Source of the DNA: Asanoa iriomotensis | GTDB lineage: Bacteria; Actinomycetota; Actinomycetes; Mycobacteriales; Micromonosporaceae | Length of the DNA: 64,000 bases | Direction: 5' to 3' | Assembly: GCF_016862515.1 (NCBI RefSeq) | Contig: NZ_BONC01000004.1 | Coordinates: 1-64,000, forward strand | Shown here: positions 28,179 to 36,816 of the stretch, one piece after another | How the letters are laid out: each line of letters starts with the position of its first letter | Position numbering within the stretch: the first letter of the stretch is position 1 | Program-made: the position numbers and the translations under genes | Notes under the pieces: model-generated | Seen by the model: the letters and a program-made list of their open reading frames with translations, nothing else | What the model was told of the DNA's origin: nothing | Databases searched by the model: none

Positions 28179-28811
28179 ATGGACGACGCGACGATACGCA
28201 CCGAGGTGTCGGTCCCCCTCCGGTTCCCCGACGGCTACGCCACGACGGCCGAGGTCTTCTCGTTCCACGGGCTCGCCGACGACAAGGAGCACGTCGCGCT
28301 CGGGCTCGGCGACTGGCGCGGTGCCGTGGCCCGCGACGAGGCGCCGCTGGTGCGCCCGCACAGCGAGTGCCTGACCGGTGACGTGTTCGGCAGCGAGCGC
28401 TGCGACTGCGGCCCGCAGCTGCGCGAGGCGGTCGAGCGGATCAGCAACGCGGGCGGGCTCCTGCTCTACCTCCGCCAGGAGGGCCGGGGGATCGGCCTCT
28501 ACGCCAAGCTCGACGCGTACGCGCTGCAGGACACCGGAATGGACACCTACGAGGCGAACCTCGCGCTCGGGCACGCGGAGGACGAGCGTGACTACACGGT
28601 CGCCGCGCAGATGCTGTTGGCCCTCGGCGTCGACCGGATCGCGCTGCTGTCCAACAATCCCGACAAGGAGGAGCAGCTCGCCTCGCTGGGTGTGACCGTG
28701 ACGAAGCGGGTGCCGACGCTGCTGCACCTGTCGGCCGCGAACGCCGGCTATCTCGCGGCCAAGGCGCGCCACGCCCGGCGTACCGCCGAACCCGACTGGC
28801 TCGCGTCGTGA
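28179..28811 (+). CDS. GTP cyclohydrolase II homologue with Tyr-to-Met change (predicted FAPy-forming)
   Basis: Encodes 210 aa from the ATG at 28179, which has AGGAG 4 nt upstream; an ATG at 28167 overlaps the previous stop (TGATGA) and adds 4 residues. Zinc Cys residues 64, 75 and 77 ([18 protein letters not shown]) and the GTP motif RQEGRGIGL are intact, as is the DERD segment. The residue matching E. coli Tyr105 is Met121 ([10 protein letters not shown] versus DQGYDTVEAN). In S. coelicolor SCO6655 the same change makes the enzyme stop at 2-amino-5-formylamino-6-ribosylamino-4(3H)-pyrimidinone phosphate (FAPy). I infer the same here: the first step of a pathway separate from riboflavin synthesis. 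Confidence 0.9.
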   Translation: MDDATIRTEVSVPLRFPDGYATTAEVFSFHGLADDKEHVALGLGDWRGAVARDEAPLVRPHSECLTGDVFGSERCDCGPQLREAVERISNAGGLLLYLRQEGRGIGLYAKLDAYALQDTGMDTYEANLALGHAEDERDYTVAAQMLLALGVDRIALLSNNPDKEEQLASLGVTVTKRVPTLLHLSAANAGYLAAKARHARRTAEPDWLAS

Positions 28812-30406
28812 AGAGCCGGATCCTGACCGGCCTGGCCGCGTTCTTCGTCCTGCTGCTCCTGCTCCTCCCCGACGACTTCGCCGCGCTGAGCCCGTGGGCG
28901 ATCGTCGTCATCCCGCTCGAGGCCCTCGTCGGCGTCGCGGTCGTGGTGCTGCTGCCGCCGCGCGCCCGCACGGTCACCGGCATCGTCGCCGGCGTGCTGC
29001 TCGGCGCGATCACCATCCTCAAGCTGCTCGACCTGGGCTTCGGCGTCACGCTCTCGCGGCAGTTCGACCCGCTGTCGGACTGGTCGCTGTTCCGCGCGGC
29101 CTCGGAGTGGGTGTCGGAGTCGTTCGGCAAGCCCGGCGCCGTCGCGGCGATCGTCGTCGCGATCCTGCTGGCGATCGCGCTGCCGGTGCTCGCGACGCTG
29201 TCGATCCTGCGGCTGTCGCGCGTCGTGGCGGTCCGCCGGTCGCTGGCCCTGCGGGTGGTCGCGGTGCTCGGCGTGGCCTGGGTGACGCTCGCCCTGCTGG
29301 GCGTCCACGTGGTGTCCGGCGTGCCGGTCGCGGGCCGGACGACGGCGGCCGCCGCCTACGGGCACGCGGCGCAACTGCGGGAAGACATCGCGGACATGGC
29401 CGCGTACGACCGCGAGGAGCAGGCCGACGCCTACCGCGACGTACCCGCCTCGCAGTTGTTGCAAGGCTTGCGGGGCAAGGACGTCATCTTCGCGTTCGTG
29501 GAGAGCTACGGCCGGGACGCGGTGAACTACCCGCAGACCGCGTCGCTGCTGGCGTCCCGGTCGTCGTCGCTGGCGGCGGCGGGCTTCCAGGCGCAGAGCG
29601 GTTGGCTGACCTCGTCGACGATCGGTGGCGGGAGCTGGCTGGCCCACTCGACGTTCCAGTCCGGTCTGTGGATCGACAGCCAGCGGCGGTACGGGCGGTT
29701 CACGGAAGGTTCCCGGTACACGCTGACCACCGCGTTCTCGAAGGCGGGCTGGCGGACGGTCGCGGTGATGCCGGCCAACCGGCGCGACTGGCCGGAGGGT
29801 CGGATCTACGGCTTCGACAAGGAGTACGACGACCGGACGCTCGGCTACAAGGGCCAGGGTTTCGCCTTCTCGTCCATCCCTGACCAGTTCACGCTGCACT
29901 CGTTCCGGCAGATGGAGTTGGCCAAGCCGCTGGCCGAGCGCCAGCCGGTGATGGCGGAGATCGACCTGCTGTCCAGCCACGCGCCGTGGGACCCGGTGCC
30001 GCCGATGATGTCGTGGGACGAGTTGGGTGACGGGTCGACGTATCCCGGCAACGGCGGGCGCGGCGGCAACCCCGGCGAGATCGACAACGAGGAGGCGTCG
30101 AAGGTCCGCGAAAACTACCGGCGGACGGTCGAGTACTCGGTCGACAGCCTGGTGTCCTATATGGAGAAGTACGGAGACGAGAACACCGTGCTGGTGATGT
30201 TGGGCGACCACCAGCCGTCGCCGATCATCACGGGCAAGGACCCCAACCGGGACGTGCCGATCACGGTGATCGCCAAGGATCCCAAGGTGTTGCCGCAGAT
30301 CTCGTCGTGGGCCTGGTCGCCCGGGCTGGCCCCGGCGGCGGAGGCCCCGGTCTGGCGGATGGACGCGTTCCGCGACAAGTTCCTGGCGGCGTTCGCGGCG
30401 CCCTAG
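28808..30406 (+). CDS. Membrane alkaline phosphatase/sulfatase-superfamily enzyme (LtaS-like)
   Basis: Encodes 532 aa. About four or five hydrophobic segments fill residues 5-165. An extracellular alkaline-phosphatase-fold domain follows: [12 protein letters not shown] near residue 225, a nucleophile Thr/Ser region [20 protein letters not shown] near 270, and LVMLGDHQP with the metal-binding Asp-His near 465. This resembles lipoteichoic acid synthase and phosphoethanolamine or phosphoglycerol transferases. In the pathway it could transfer a phospho-alcohol outside the cell. The GTG overlaps the previous stop by 4 nt. Its stop shares a CTAG with the convergent TetR gene. Confidence 0.8.
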   Translation: MKSRILTGLAAFFVLLLLLLPDDFAALSPWAIVVIPLEALVGVAVVVLLPPRARTVTGIVAGVLLGAITILKLLDLGFGVTLSRQFDPLSDWSLFRAASEWVSESFGKPGAVAAIVVAILLAIALPVLATLSILRLSRVVAVRRSLALRVVAVLGVAWVTLALLGVHVVSGVPVAGRTTAAAAYGHAAQLREDIADMAAYDREEQADAYRDVPASQLLQGLRGKDVIFAFVESYGRDAVNYPQTASLLASRSSSLAAAGFQAQSGWLTSSTIGGGSWLAHSTFQSGLWIDSQRRYGRFTEGSRYTLTTAFSKAGWRTVAVMPANRRDWPEGRIYGFDKEYDDRTLGYKGQGFAFSSIPDQFTLHSFRQMELAKPLAERQPVMAEIDLLSSHAPWDPVPPMMSWDELGDGSTYPGNGGRGGNPGEIDNEEASKVRENYRRTVEYSVDSLVSYMEKYGDENTVLVMLGDHQPSPIITGKDPNRDVPITVIAKDPKVLPQISSWAWSPGLAPAAEAPVWRMDAFRDKFLAAFAAP

Positions 30407-31050
30407 CTTTCGCCGAGGAGGCCGCGCAGAACCCCGCGGAGGGCGCGGTCGAAGAGGTCGGTGTTCTGCGTGCCACTGGGCTCGGCCAGGGCGGCCGCGA
30501 GGTGCGGGTGGCGGGCCGGGTCCAGGGCGGCGAAGGGGTTCGCGGCTGAGCTGCTCGTGGTGCGGCTGAAGAGGACCACCAGGCCGGTCATCACCGCGAT
30601 CGCCTCGAACTTGGTGGCGGTCGGTGCCTCGAGGGTCCGCATCGCGCCCAGGCAGTGGTCGAACCACGACAGCGCCTGCGGGCCGATCGCGGTCGGGCGC
30701 TGGATCAGGTCGGCCAGCCAGGGGTGCCGGCGGTGCAGGTCGAGTTGGCTGTTGGCGAGCGCGGTGAGTTGGTCCAGCCAGTCGCCCTCCGGCTCCGGGT
30801 AGGGGCGTAGCTCGCCGACCGCGTGGTCGGTCATCAGGTCCAGCAGGTCGTCGCGGGACGAGAGGTAGCGGTAGAGGGCGCCGGCCGCGGTGCCCAGCTT
30901 CGTGGCGACCGCGCGCATCGAGACCGCGGGCAGGCCGTCCGTGTCGGCGATCGCGATCGCGGCCGCCACGATCTCCTCCCGCGTGTGGCCGGGTGCGGGT
31001 CCGCGGGTGCCGCGTACGGGTCGGGTCCAGATGGGTTGCGCGTCTGCCAC
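30403..31050 (-). CDS. TetR-family repressor with C-terminal TetR_C-like domain
   Basis: Encodes 215 aa. The N-terminal helix-turn-helix reads IVAAAIAIADTDGLPAVSMRAVATKLG then LYRYLSSRDDLLDLM. The C-terminal ligand domain is of the tetracycline-repressor-like class. The GTG at 31050 has TACAGT (-10) 6 nt upstream and no clear ribosome-binding site, so it is probably leaderless. It diverges from an alpha/beta hydrolase gene; the palindrome between them (31062-31086) overlaps its -10 and is the likely operator. It ends on a CTAG shared with the convergent membrane enzyme. Confidence 0.85.
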   Translation of the reverse strand: MADAQPIWTRPVRGTRGPAPGHTREEIVAAAIAIADTDGLPAVSMRAVATKLGTAAGALYRYLSSRDDLLDLMTDHAVGELRPYPEPEGDWLDQLTALANSQLDLHRRHPWLADLIQRPTAIGPQALSWFDHCLGAMRTLEAPTATKFEAIAVMTGLVVLFSRTTSSSAANPFAALDPARHPHLAAALAEPSGTQNTDLFDRALRGVLRGLLGES

Positions 31051-31061
31051 CTCATCACTGT

Positions 31062-31086
31062 AAACTGCGAACCACGTTCGCGGTTT
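31062..31086. promoter_or_regulatory. TetR operator: 25-bp palindrome between tetR and hydrolase genes
   Basis: AAACTGCGAAC and GTTCGCGGTTT form 11-bp inverted arms with a single mismatch around CAC. It abuts the tetR -10 (TACAGT, 31057-31062) and ends 14 nt before the hydrolase ATG. A repressor here would block both genes. Confidence 0.8.
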
Positions 31087-31099
31087 TGGAGGTCTCTCT

Positions 31100-31936
31100 A
31101 TGGAACTGGTCATGGCGCGCGACGGTGTCCCCATCGCGGTGCATTCCACGGGCACGGGTCCGGGCATCGTGGTCGTGCACGGCGGCGGGGTCACGATCGA
31201 CGTCTACCAACGGTTCGCGGCGGCGCTGGCGGACCGGTTCACCGTGCACCTCTACAACCGGCGCGGGCGGGGCGACGCGGGGCCGCGCGAGGTGCCCTAC
31301 ACGGGATCGCAGGACGTCGACGACCTGGCCGCGGTGCTCGCGCACACCGGTTCGAGCTATGTGGTCGGCCACAGCGGCGGCGGGTTCGTCGCGCTGTCGG
31401 CGGCGCTGCGGCTGCCGATCGCGCGGTTGGCGCTCTACGACGCCGCGGTGTCGGTCGACGGCAACACACCCTCGGCCTGGCTCCCGGCCGCGCGGGCGGC
31501 GGCGGACGCGGGCGACCCGGCCCGCGCCCTGGCGATCACGGCCGCCGGGATCAACACCCACCAGGCGGCCTCGAAGCTGCCGCTGGGCCTGCGGGTGGCG
31601 ATGACCCGGTTGTTCCTGCGCACACCGATCGGCCGCATGATGGGCGACCTGGTGTCGATGACGCTGGACGAGACGGCGCTGATCCACGCCGCCGACGGCC
31701 CGGCATCGCGCTGGTCGGGCGTGACGGCCGAGGTCCTGCTGGCGTGCGGCGCGGACGGCCCGCCCTACTACGTGACAGGCAACGAGGCGCTGGCCGCGGC
31801 GATGCCGCAGGCCCGTGCGATCGTCATCCCCCGCAGCGGCCACGACGCGATCAACCGGGCCCATCCGCGGCTGGTGGAGCCGCTCGCGGACTTCTTCGGC
31901 GCCCCGGCCCCATCCCGCGACAACGCGACACCTTAG
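31100..31936 (+). CDS. Alpha/beta hydrolase
   Basis: Encodes 278 aa. The nucleophile elbow is VVGHSGGGFVAL (Ser near residue 92), the oxyanion loop HGGGVTIDVYQ is at about 33, and the catalytic His is in PRSGHDAINR near 253. The acid is probably the Asp in LLACGADGPP. The ATG at 31100 follows GGAGG with 7 nt spacing. It is controlled, by position, by the divergent TetR gene and the palindrome between them. Typical substrates are small esters or antibiotics; none can be named. Confidence 0.88.
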   Translation: MELVMARDGVPIAVHSTGTGPGIVVVHGGGVTIDVYQRFAAALADRFTVHLYNRRGRGDAGPREVPYTGSQDVDDLAAVLAHTGSSYVVGHSGGGFVALSAALRLPIARLALYDAAVSVDGNTPSAWLPAARAAADAGDPARALAITAAGINTHQAASKLPLGLRVAMTRLFLRTPIGRMMGDLVSMTLDETALIHAADGPASRWSGVTAEVLLACGADGPPYYVTGNEALAAAMPQARAIVIPRSGHDAINRAHPRLVEPLADFFGAPAPSRDNATP

Positions 31937-32003
31937 GGCCCGCGGCGAACCATGCTCCGACTTCTGAGCCCCGCCTCGCTCCGGGCTGGCTAGATTGGCT
32001 CGC

Positions 32004-32534
32004 ATGCGCACCATCGCCAGCGACCGCCTCCTGCTCCGGCCCTGGTGCGACGAGGACGCCGACTTCCTGCTGGATCTCGAGTCGCGCTGGGAGGTCGTGC
32101 GGTTCCTGGGCGCGCAGCCCACGATCATGAACAGCCGCGCGGATGCCCTCGCCTCGATCGCCCGTCGGCGCGCAGTCGACCATCCGATCCACGGCATCTG
32201 GGCCGTCACCACGGCGGCGGACGGCCGGCTGGTGGGAAACCTCCTGCTCAAGCCGATTCGCCTGTCGGCCGGCGAACCGGCGGGCGGGCCGGCCGACGTC
32301 GAGATCGGGTGGCATCTGCATCCGGACGCCTGGGGGCACGGCTACGCCAGCGAAGCCGCGGCGGCGGTCCTGGACGACGCGTTGAGCCGGGGTCTGCCGA
32401 GAGTCATCGCCGTCACGGACCCGGACAACCATGCCTCCCAGGCTGTGTGCCGGCGCCTCGGCATGACCCACCTGGGGCGGACTACCAGGTACTACGACAC
32501 ACCGAACGAGCTCTTCGCGAAACCGGCCGGCTGA
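32004..32534 (+). CDS. GNAT acetyltransferase (RimJ/RimL type)
   Basis: Encodes 176 aa. The layout fits RimJ/RimL-like enzymes: start TIASDRLLLRPWCDEDADFL, acceptor region VEIGWHLHPDAWGHGYASEA (acetyl-CoA pyrophosphate loop WGHGYA) and DNHASQAVCRRLGMTHLG. It would transfer acetyl from acetyl-CoA to an amine. The ATG at 32004 has TAGATT 7 nt upstream and is probably leaderless; a TTG at 31995 is in frame but lies inside that box. Substrate unknown. Confidence 0.88.
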   Translation: MRTIASDRLLLRPWCDEDADFLLDLESRWEVVRFLGAQPTIMNSRADALASIARRRAVDHPIHGIWAVTTAADGRLVGNLLLKPIRLSAGEPAGGPADVEIGWHLHPDAWGHGYASEAAAAVLDDALSRGLPRVIAVTDPDNHASQAVCRRLGMTHLGRTTRYYDTPNELFAKPAG

Positions 32535-32614
32535 TCTTGTCGAAATGAAGGCCTGTCGTTCGCGGCACTCGTGAGAGGCGGATCGGCCGCCTCCGCTGCG
32601 AGGAGTTTCAGATC

Positions 32615-33154
32615 ATGCGGACCATCACGATCGGCCAGTTCATGTCGTTGGACGGGGTCGTCGAAGAGCCTGACAAGTGGCACAGCTCGTACGTCGACGA
32701 CGATCTCCTGGGTGCGATGTCAGCCGAGCGGATCGACACCATGCTGCTCGGGCGGGTGACCTACGAGAGCTTCGCCGGTGCGTTCGGTGAGCTGCCCGAC
32801 GATCACCCGGCGGGCGCGTACATGAACCGGCCCGAGAAGATCGTTGTTTCGCGGTCGCTGTCGACGCTGTCGTGGCGGCGCTCGACGCTGCTGCCGGAGG
32901 GTGACGTCGTGGAGCGGGTGGCGGAACTCAAGGAGGGCGACGGAGGGCCCATCTTCATGCCCGGCAGCATCACGCTGAGCCAGACCCTGTTGCGCGCCGG
33001 CCTCGTCGACCGCATCAGCCTGCTCGTCCACCCGATCGTGGTGGGCCACGGGCGGCGGCTCTTCCCCGAGTCGATGGCCCAGGTCCCGTTCACCCTCGAG
33101 CGGTGCGACGTCTTCGGCAGCGGCGTGACCTACCAGGTCTACGCGGTCCGGTAA
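32615..33154 (+). CDS. RibD C-terminal/DHFR-like family protein
   Basis: Encodes 179 aa. Start TITIGQFMSLDGVVEEPDKW, then MLLGRVTYESFAGAF and IFMPGSITLSQTLL fit the DHFR-like YyaP/YwjB-type family. The NADPH-binding EGG of true RibD reductases is changed to MPGS. A GAGGAG ribosome-binding site precedes the ATG. The terminator at 33158 follows. It is not part of the 23-30 kb operon and its substrate is unknown. Confidence 0.85.
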   Translation: MRTITIGQFMSLDGVVEEPDKWHSSYVDDDLLGAMSAERIDTMLLGRVTYESFAGAFGELPDDHPAGAYMNRPEKIVVSRSLSTLSWRRSTLLPEGDVVERVAELKEGDGGPIFMPGSITLSQTLLRAGLVDRISLLVHPIVVGHGRRLFPESMAQVPFTLERCDVFGSGVTYQVYAVR

Positions 33155-33157
33155 CGA

Positions 33158-33191
33158 GAACGGTGGCGGGCCGTCGGGCCCGCCACCGTTC
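33158..33191. terminator. Bidirectional terminator hairpin
   Basis: GAACGGTGGCGGGCC pairs with GGCCCGCCACCGTTC over 15 bp around a GTCG loop. It starts 4 nt after the plus-strand stop and ends 14 nt before the stop of the convergent minus-strand gene, so it can end both transcripts. Confidence 0.85.
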
Positions 33192-33204
33192 GTCTGCGCC
33201 TCGG

Positions 33205-33603
33205 TCAGGCGGCGGCCATCGGCTGCTCCTGTGGCGCGTTCTTCACGACCAGCTCGTGGACCACCCGCTCGGTGGTGACCTCGTGGCCGACCAGGTCGGC
33301 GATCGCCAGCAGGCCCAGCAGGGCGGCGTTGGCGAAGACCAGCCAGGTCTGGGTCGCGCCCGTGAAGGTCAGCGCGGCGACCAAGGTCCAGAGGCCCGCC
33401 AGGGCCACCAGGCCGTGGCCCACCTTGACGGCCGGCTGGGTCGCCCTGATCGCCGTCAGTGCGGCGGCCGCCGTCACGGCGGTGCCGACGCCGAAGGCCA
33501 GCCAACCGGCCGTACCCGATGTGTAGGTCATCGCGGCGACCAACAGGAAGACGCCACCGACCAGGTAGACCATGTCCAAAGCGAAGCGCGGCGTGAGTTT
33601 CAT
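33205..33603 (-). CDS. Small four-helix membrane protein
   Basis: Encodes 132 aa with four hydrophobic segments (around MVYLVGGVFLLVAAM, WLAFGVGTAVTAAAAL, LVALAGLWTLVAALTF and LVFANAALLGLLAIADL) and a hydrophilic C-terminal tail ending in PQEQPMAAA. Internal similarity between the two helix pairs (TYTSGTAGWLAF versus TFTGATQTWLVF) suggests a duplicated two-helix unit. The ATG follows GAGGAGG. No family is recognised and no function is proposed. Confidence 0.75.
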   Translation of the reverse strand: MKLTPRFALDMVYLVGGVFLLVAAMTYTSGTAGWLAFGVGTAVTAAAALTAIRATQPAVKVGHGLVALAGLWTLVAALTFTGATQTWLVFANAALLGLLAIADLVGHEVTTERVVHELVVKNAPQEQPMAAA

Positions 33604-33773
33604 GACTGACCCCTCCTCGGCGCCACTCCCCCGTGGCGCCTGCGGTGCTGTTAGGCGGGTCGCGGCGGGAATGCACCCGGGACGGCTCGTCGGGTTCCGC
33701 GACCATTCGCGGTGCCTGATTCAGAAAACCTCGCTGACCAGCGGTTTCATGCCCGCGGCGAGTGTCTCCTGGC

Positions 33774-34418
33774 TCACCCGCGCCGGGCGATCAGGTAGCC
33801 CTGCGGCGTGGACTCGCCCTCCTCGGCCGGGCGCCCGCCGCGGAAGACGATCGTGAAGCCGGCGGCGGTGAGGTGCGCCTCCACCTCGTGCGTGGGCAGC
33901 CAGTAGCCGTCCCATTCGACGCCGAGGCCCGCGCTGCGGCCGCTGCGGCGGAGCTTGCCGTCGCCGTCCTTGAAACCCGTCACCAGGTAGCCCCCGGGCT
34001 TGACGACGCGGGCAAGCTCGCCGAACGCGATCGGCCGGTCGGCGGGGGCCAGGAAGATCAGCGAGTACCAGCAGACCACGCCGGCCAGCGACGCGTCCGC
34101 CAGCGGCAGGGCGCGCACGTCGCCTTCCTCGAACGAGAACTCCGGGAAGTCCTGCCGCGCCAGCTTGACCATGCCCGGCGACAGGTCGACGCCGCGCGGC
34201 CAGACGCCCTGTGCGGCCAGGAACGGCGCCAGGTGGCCCGTGCCGCAACCGATGTCGGCGACGTCGCGACCCAGGCCGGCGGCGAGAGTCAGCTCGCAGA
34301 ACATGCCGAGCACGCCCCGGACGATCGGCAGCTTCTCCAGCAGGCCGTCGGCCTGCTCGCGGTAGAACGCGGCGAGCACGTCGTGCGCGGCCTTCAGCTC
34401 TTCGGTCTTGGCATCCAC
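33774..34418 (-). CDS. Class I SAM-dependent methyltransferase
   Basis: Encodes 214 aa. Motif I VADIGCGTGHLAPFL lies near residue 55, motif II RGVDLSPGMVKLA near 75, and RVVKPGGYLVTGF near 140 is the post-motif strand. This is a UbiE/BioC-like small-molecule methyltransferase pattern. The GTG at 34418 has TAGATT (34425-34430) 6 nt upstream; that box includes the stop codon of the preceding gene. The gene probably has its own leaderless promoter in addition to read-through. Substrate unknown. Confidence 0.85.
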   Translation of the reverse strand: MDAKTEELKAAHDVLAAFYREQADGLLEKLPIVRGVLGMFCELTLAAGLGRDVADIGCGTGHLAPFLAAQGVWPRGVDLSPGMVKLARQDFPEFSFEEGDVRALPLADASLAGVVCWYSLIFLAPADRPIAFGELARVVKPGGYLVTGFKDGDGKLRRSGRSAGLGVEWDGYWLPTHEVEAHLTAAGFTIVFRGGRPAEEGESTPQGYLIARRG

Positions 34419-34427
34419 CGGGGCAAT

Positions 34428-35279
34428 CTAGGGGGTCATCGCGGGCAGCGCGGGCAGGCCGATCGGCGTTTCTTCCGGAAGGGCGGCGCGGGCCCGGACG
34501 GCCAGCGGGTGGAGCACCTCGCGGAGGCGGGCCGTGCGCGCCTCGCCCAGGGCGGCCCAGGGTGCCGCGGCCAGGCGGTCGGTGCTGTCCTCGATCTCGG
34601 CACGGGCGGCCAGGGCGACCTTGGTCGCGGCGCCAGACTCGTCGAGCCAGCCGCGGTCGCGCAGCCGGCCGGCGGCGGCCGTCCACTCCTCGTCGGTCCA
34701 GCCGCGGGCCGGCTGCAGGTAGTCGCGCCGCTGGTCGATCGCCGCCCGCCAGACGCCGGCCTCGGCGCCGTCCAGGCCGGCCACCAGCAGGGCCGCGACG
34801 TGGCCGTCACCGCGGTGCTCCCGCAGGATCGTCGCGGCCTGCCACAGGACGCCCAGCGCGTCGTCAGGCCACGGGAGGGCGGCGTTCGCGGCGGCCAGGG
34901 CGCGGCCGGCGGTCGGCACCGCCTCGGCCGCCGCGCGGAGCAGGTCGGCGGCCTCGTCGACCGGGCCGGCACCGTCGAAGAGCGGCGACAGCGACGCGCG
35001 GGCGCCGGCCAGCCGCGCCGCCAGCGCCTCCGCGGGGGTGGCGCGCGACCACACGTCCGGCAGCGCGCGGGTCACCATCGCCGGTGCGAAACCGAAGAAC
35101 AGCGCGGTCACGGGTGCCGCGTCGACCGGGCCGAGCGGGGCCGCCCGGCCCGCGAAGTAGCCACGCCAGTAGCCGCGCAGGTTGGCCGCTTCGAAAGCCG
35201 CGCGGGCCTGCGGCGTGAAGTAGGTGACCCCGTGAATCGGCTCGAACAGCGTCCACATCGTGCGCGGCAGCGAGTCCAT
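34428..35279 (-). CDS. SCO6745-family protein
   Basis: Encodes 283 aa. The N-terminus ..MWTLFEPIHGVTYFTPQARAAFEA.. and RGYWRGYFAGRAAPLG are characteristic of the actinobacterial family named after SCO6745 (recognised from memory). The C-terminal part reads like a winged helix (ARGWTDEEWTAAAGRLRDRGWLDESGAAT). Function is not established. The ATG at 35279 has TAGCGT 6 nt upstream and no ribosome-binding site, so it is probably leaderless. It lies 9 nt upstream of the methyltransferase. Confidence 0.75.
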   Translation of the reverse strand: MDSLPRTMWTLFEPIHGVTYFTPQARAAFEAANLRGYWRGYFAGRAAPLGPVDAAPVTALFFGFAPAMVTRALPDVWSRATPAEALAARLAGARASLSPLFDGAGPVDEAADLLRAAAEAVPTAGRALAAANAALPWPDDALGVLWQAATILREHRGDGHVAALLVAGLDGAEAGVWRAAIDQRRDYLQPARGWTDEEWTAAAGRLRDRGWLDESGAATKVALAARAEIEDSTDRLAAAPWAALGEARTARLREVLHPLAVRARAALPEETPIGLPALPAMTP

Positions 35280-35322
35280 GCCGCGACGCTACCGGCGGCG
35301 CGAGACGCGAGGAAGACACGCC

Positions 35323-35952
35323 CTAACGGACGACGCGGTAGCGCAGGTGGGTCACGCCCGGTGCGTCGACGACCCGCAGCTTCTCCAGTGTGGCGGCGGG
35401 CACCTGGTCGAAGAGCCGGACACCGCCGCCGAGCAGCAGCGGCACGACGTGCAGTTGGATCTCGTCGAGCAGGCCCAGCCGCAGGCACTCGCGCACCGGG
35501 CTCGCGCCCATCAGGCTCACGTAGCGGTCACCGGCCGCCGCCGAAGCCTGTGCCACGGCGGTCGAGATGTCGTCGGTGAACGTGTAGGCGCTCTCGCCGA
35601 CCGGCACCGACGACGGTGGCCGGTGGGTCAGCACGAACACCGGCACCCCGGGCACGGGACCGTTGCCGCCCCACGCGCCGGCGATGTCGTACGTCCGCCG
35701 CCCGGTGATCACGGCCCCGCCGGAGTCGACCAGCTCGCCGAACACCTCGGCGCTGGCCCGCGACAGCCGGAACGGCGGCACCCGGACCCCGCGCGCGGCC
35801 GCCTCCTCGTACGCCCGGATCGGTGTCTCGCCGTCGAAGTACCACCGGAACAGGCCCTCTCCGCCCGCGCCGAGCGGGTTCTGCGGCCCGTCGCCCGCGC
35901 CGGCGACAAACCCGTCCAGCGACACCGTCAGATCCACGATCACCTTGGCCAT
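35323..35952 (-). CDS. Dihydrofolate reductase-like (RibD C-terminal family) protein
   Basis: Encodes 209 aa. Start VIVDLTVSLDGFVAG, then GGAVITGRRTYDIAGAWGG and YVSLMGASPVRECLRLGL, ending in LRYRVVR, match the actinobacterial DHFR-like family widely annotated as 'dihydrofolate reductase family'. As in the protein at 32615, the EGG motif of true RibD reductases is changed (LMGAS). It would be a flavin- or NADPH-dependent reductase of unknown substrate. Confidence 0.82.
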   Translation of the reverse strand: MAKVIVDLTVSLDGFVAGAGDGPQNPLGAGGEGLFRWYFDGETPIRAYEEAAARGVRVPPFRLSRASAEVFGELVDSGGAVITGRRTYDIAGAWGGNGPVPGVPVFVLTHRPPSSVPVGESAYTFTDDISTAVAQASAAAGDRYVSLMGASPVRECLRLGLLDEIQLHVVPLLLGGGVRLFDQVPAATLEKLRVVDAPGVTHLRYRVVR

Positions 35953-35995
35953 CCCGACCCGCCTCCCTCTCTCGAAGGCGACGTCGGAGCCGGCA

Positions 35996-36742
35996 TCAGG
36001 ATGCGGACACGAGGCGGGCGTACACGTCGCCGGAGCGGCCCGTGGGACGGACCTCGCCGAGCAGGGCGACCAACTCCCCCGCCGTCATCCACTGCGACCG
36101 GGCCCAGCGCATGGTCTCCACCGGCGAGTAGTTGTATTCGTAGCCGCCCAGCGACTCCACCTGACCCAGCACCGCGAGCCCGGCCTCGTGCGCCATCGGG
36201 AGATATTCGAAACTCAGCGCGCGTACGGGTCGCGACAGCCCCGCCAGCACGTCCGCCTCGAAACCCTCCACGTCGATTTTGCAGAACGCCGGCTCGCCGT
36301 ACTCCTTGATCATGTCGTCGAGGGTCGTGACCCGGACCTCGACCGTGCGGTCCCAGCGGACCTTGGCGAAGCTGCGGTCCGTGGCGACCGTGTCGCGCCA
36401 GGTCGTCGAGAGTGTCGAGACCGTGGGCGTCGCGGTGGAGAGCGCGAGTTGTGCCGTGCCGGGTGCGGCGCCGACCGCGATGGGGGCGATCACCACCTGG
36501 TCGTCGCGGCCGAAGAACGCGCGCAGGACCCGCAGGCAGTCGGGCTGCGGCTCGACCGCGATCACCCGGGCGCCGAGCTTGCGCCAGGCCCGGACCCGGC
36601 TGCCGACGTGCGCGCCGATGTCGAACGCGACGTCGCCAGGGCCGAGGAACTGGCCGTAGAAGCGGACGAGCCGCCGGTGCCGACCGGGCTGGCCGTGATA
36701 GATAACCAACGATCGGGCGATTCCCCACGCTCGGGTCAGCAT
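35996..36742 (-). CDS. FkbM-family methyltransferase
   Basis: Encodes 248 aa. Motif I VAFDIGAHVGSRVRAW near residue 40, VIAVEPQPDCLRVL near 62 and the FkbM mark FCKIDVEGFEADVLAGL near 162 are clear. FkbM enzymes O-methylate sugars or polyketides. The ATG at 36742 has TAGGGT 6 nt upstream and is probably leaderless. No sugar or polyketide cluster adjoins it, so the substrate is unknown. Confidence 0.87.
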   Translation of the reverse strand: MLTRAWGIARSLVIYHGQPGRHRRLVRFYGQFLGPGDVAFDIGAHVGSRVRAWRKLGARVIAVEPQPDCLRVLRAFFGRDDQVVIAPIAVGAAPGTAQLALSTATPTVSTLSTTWRDTVATDRSFAKVRWDRTVEVRVTTLDDMIKEYGEPAFCKIDVEGFEADVLAGLSRPVRALSFEYLPMAHEAGLAVLGQVESLGGYEYNYSPVETMRWARSQWMTAGELVALLGEVRPTGRSGDVYARLVSAS

Positions 36743-36816
36743 GCAGCGACCCTAGCTGAACTACTCTCGCCCAAACGCCGTAGTCACTCGCGGAGGCACG
36801 GGACAGGAGATCAGTC

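Noticed and set aside
27475-28811. Riboflavin biosynthesis operon because of RibD- and RibA-like genes
   Set aside because: No ribE, ribH or dihydroxybutanone phosphate synthase, no deaminase domain, and the cyclohydrolase has the Tyr-to-Met change.
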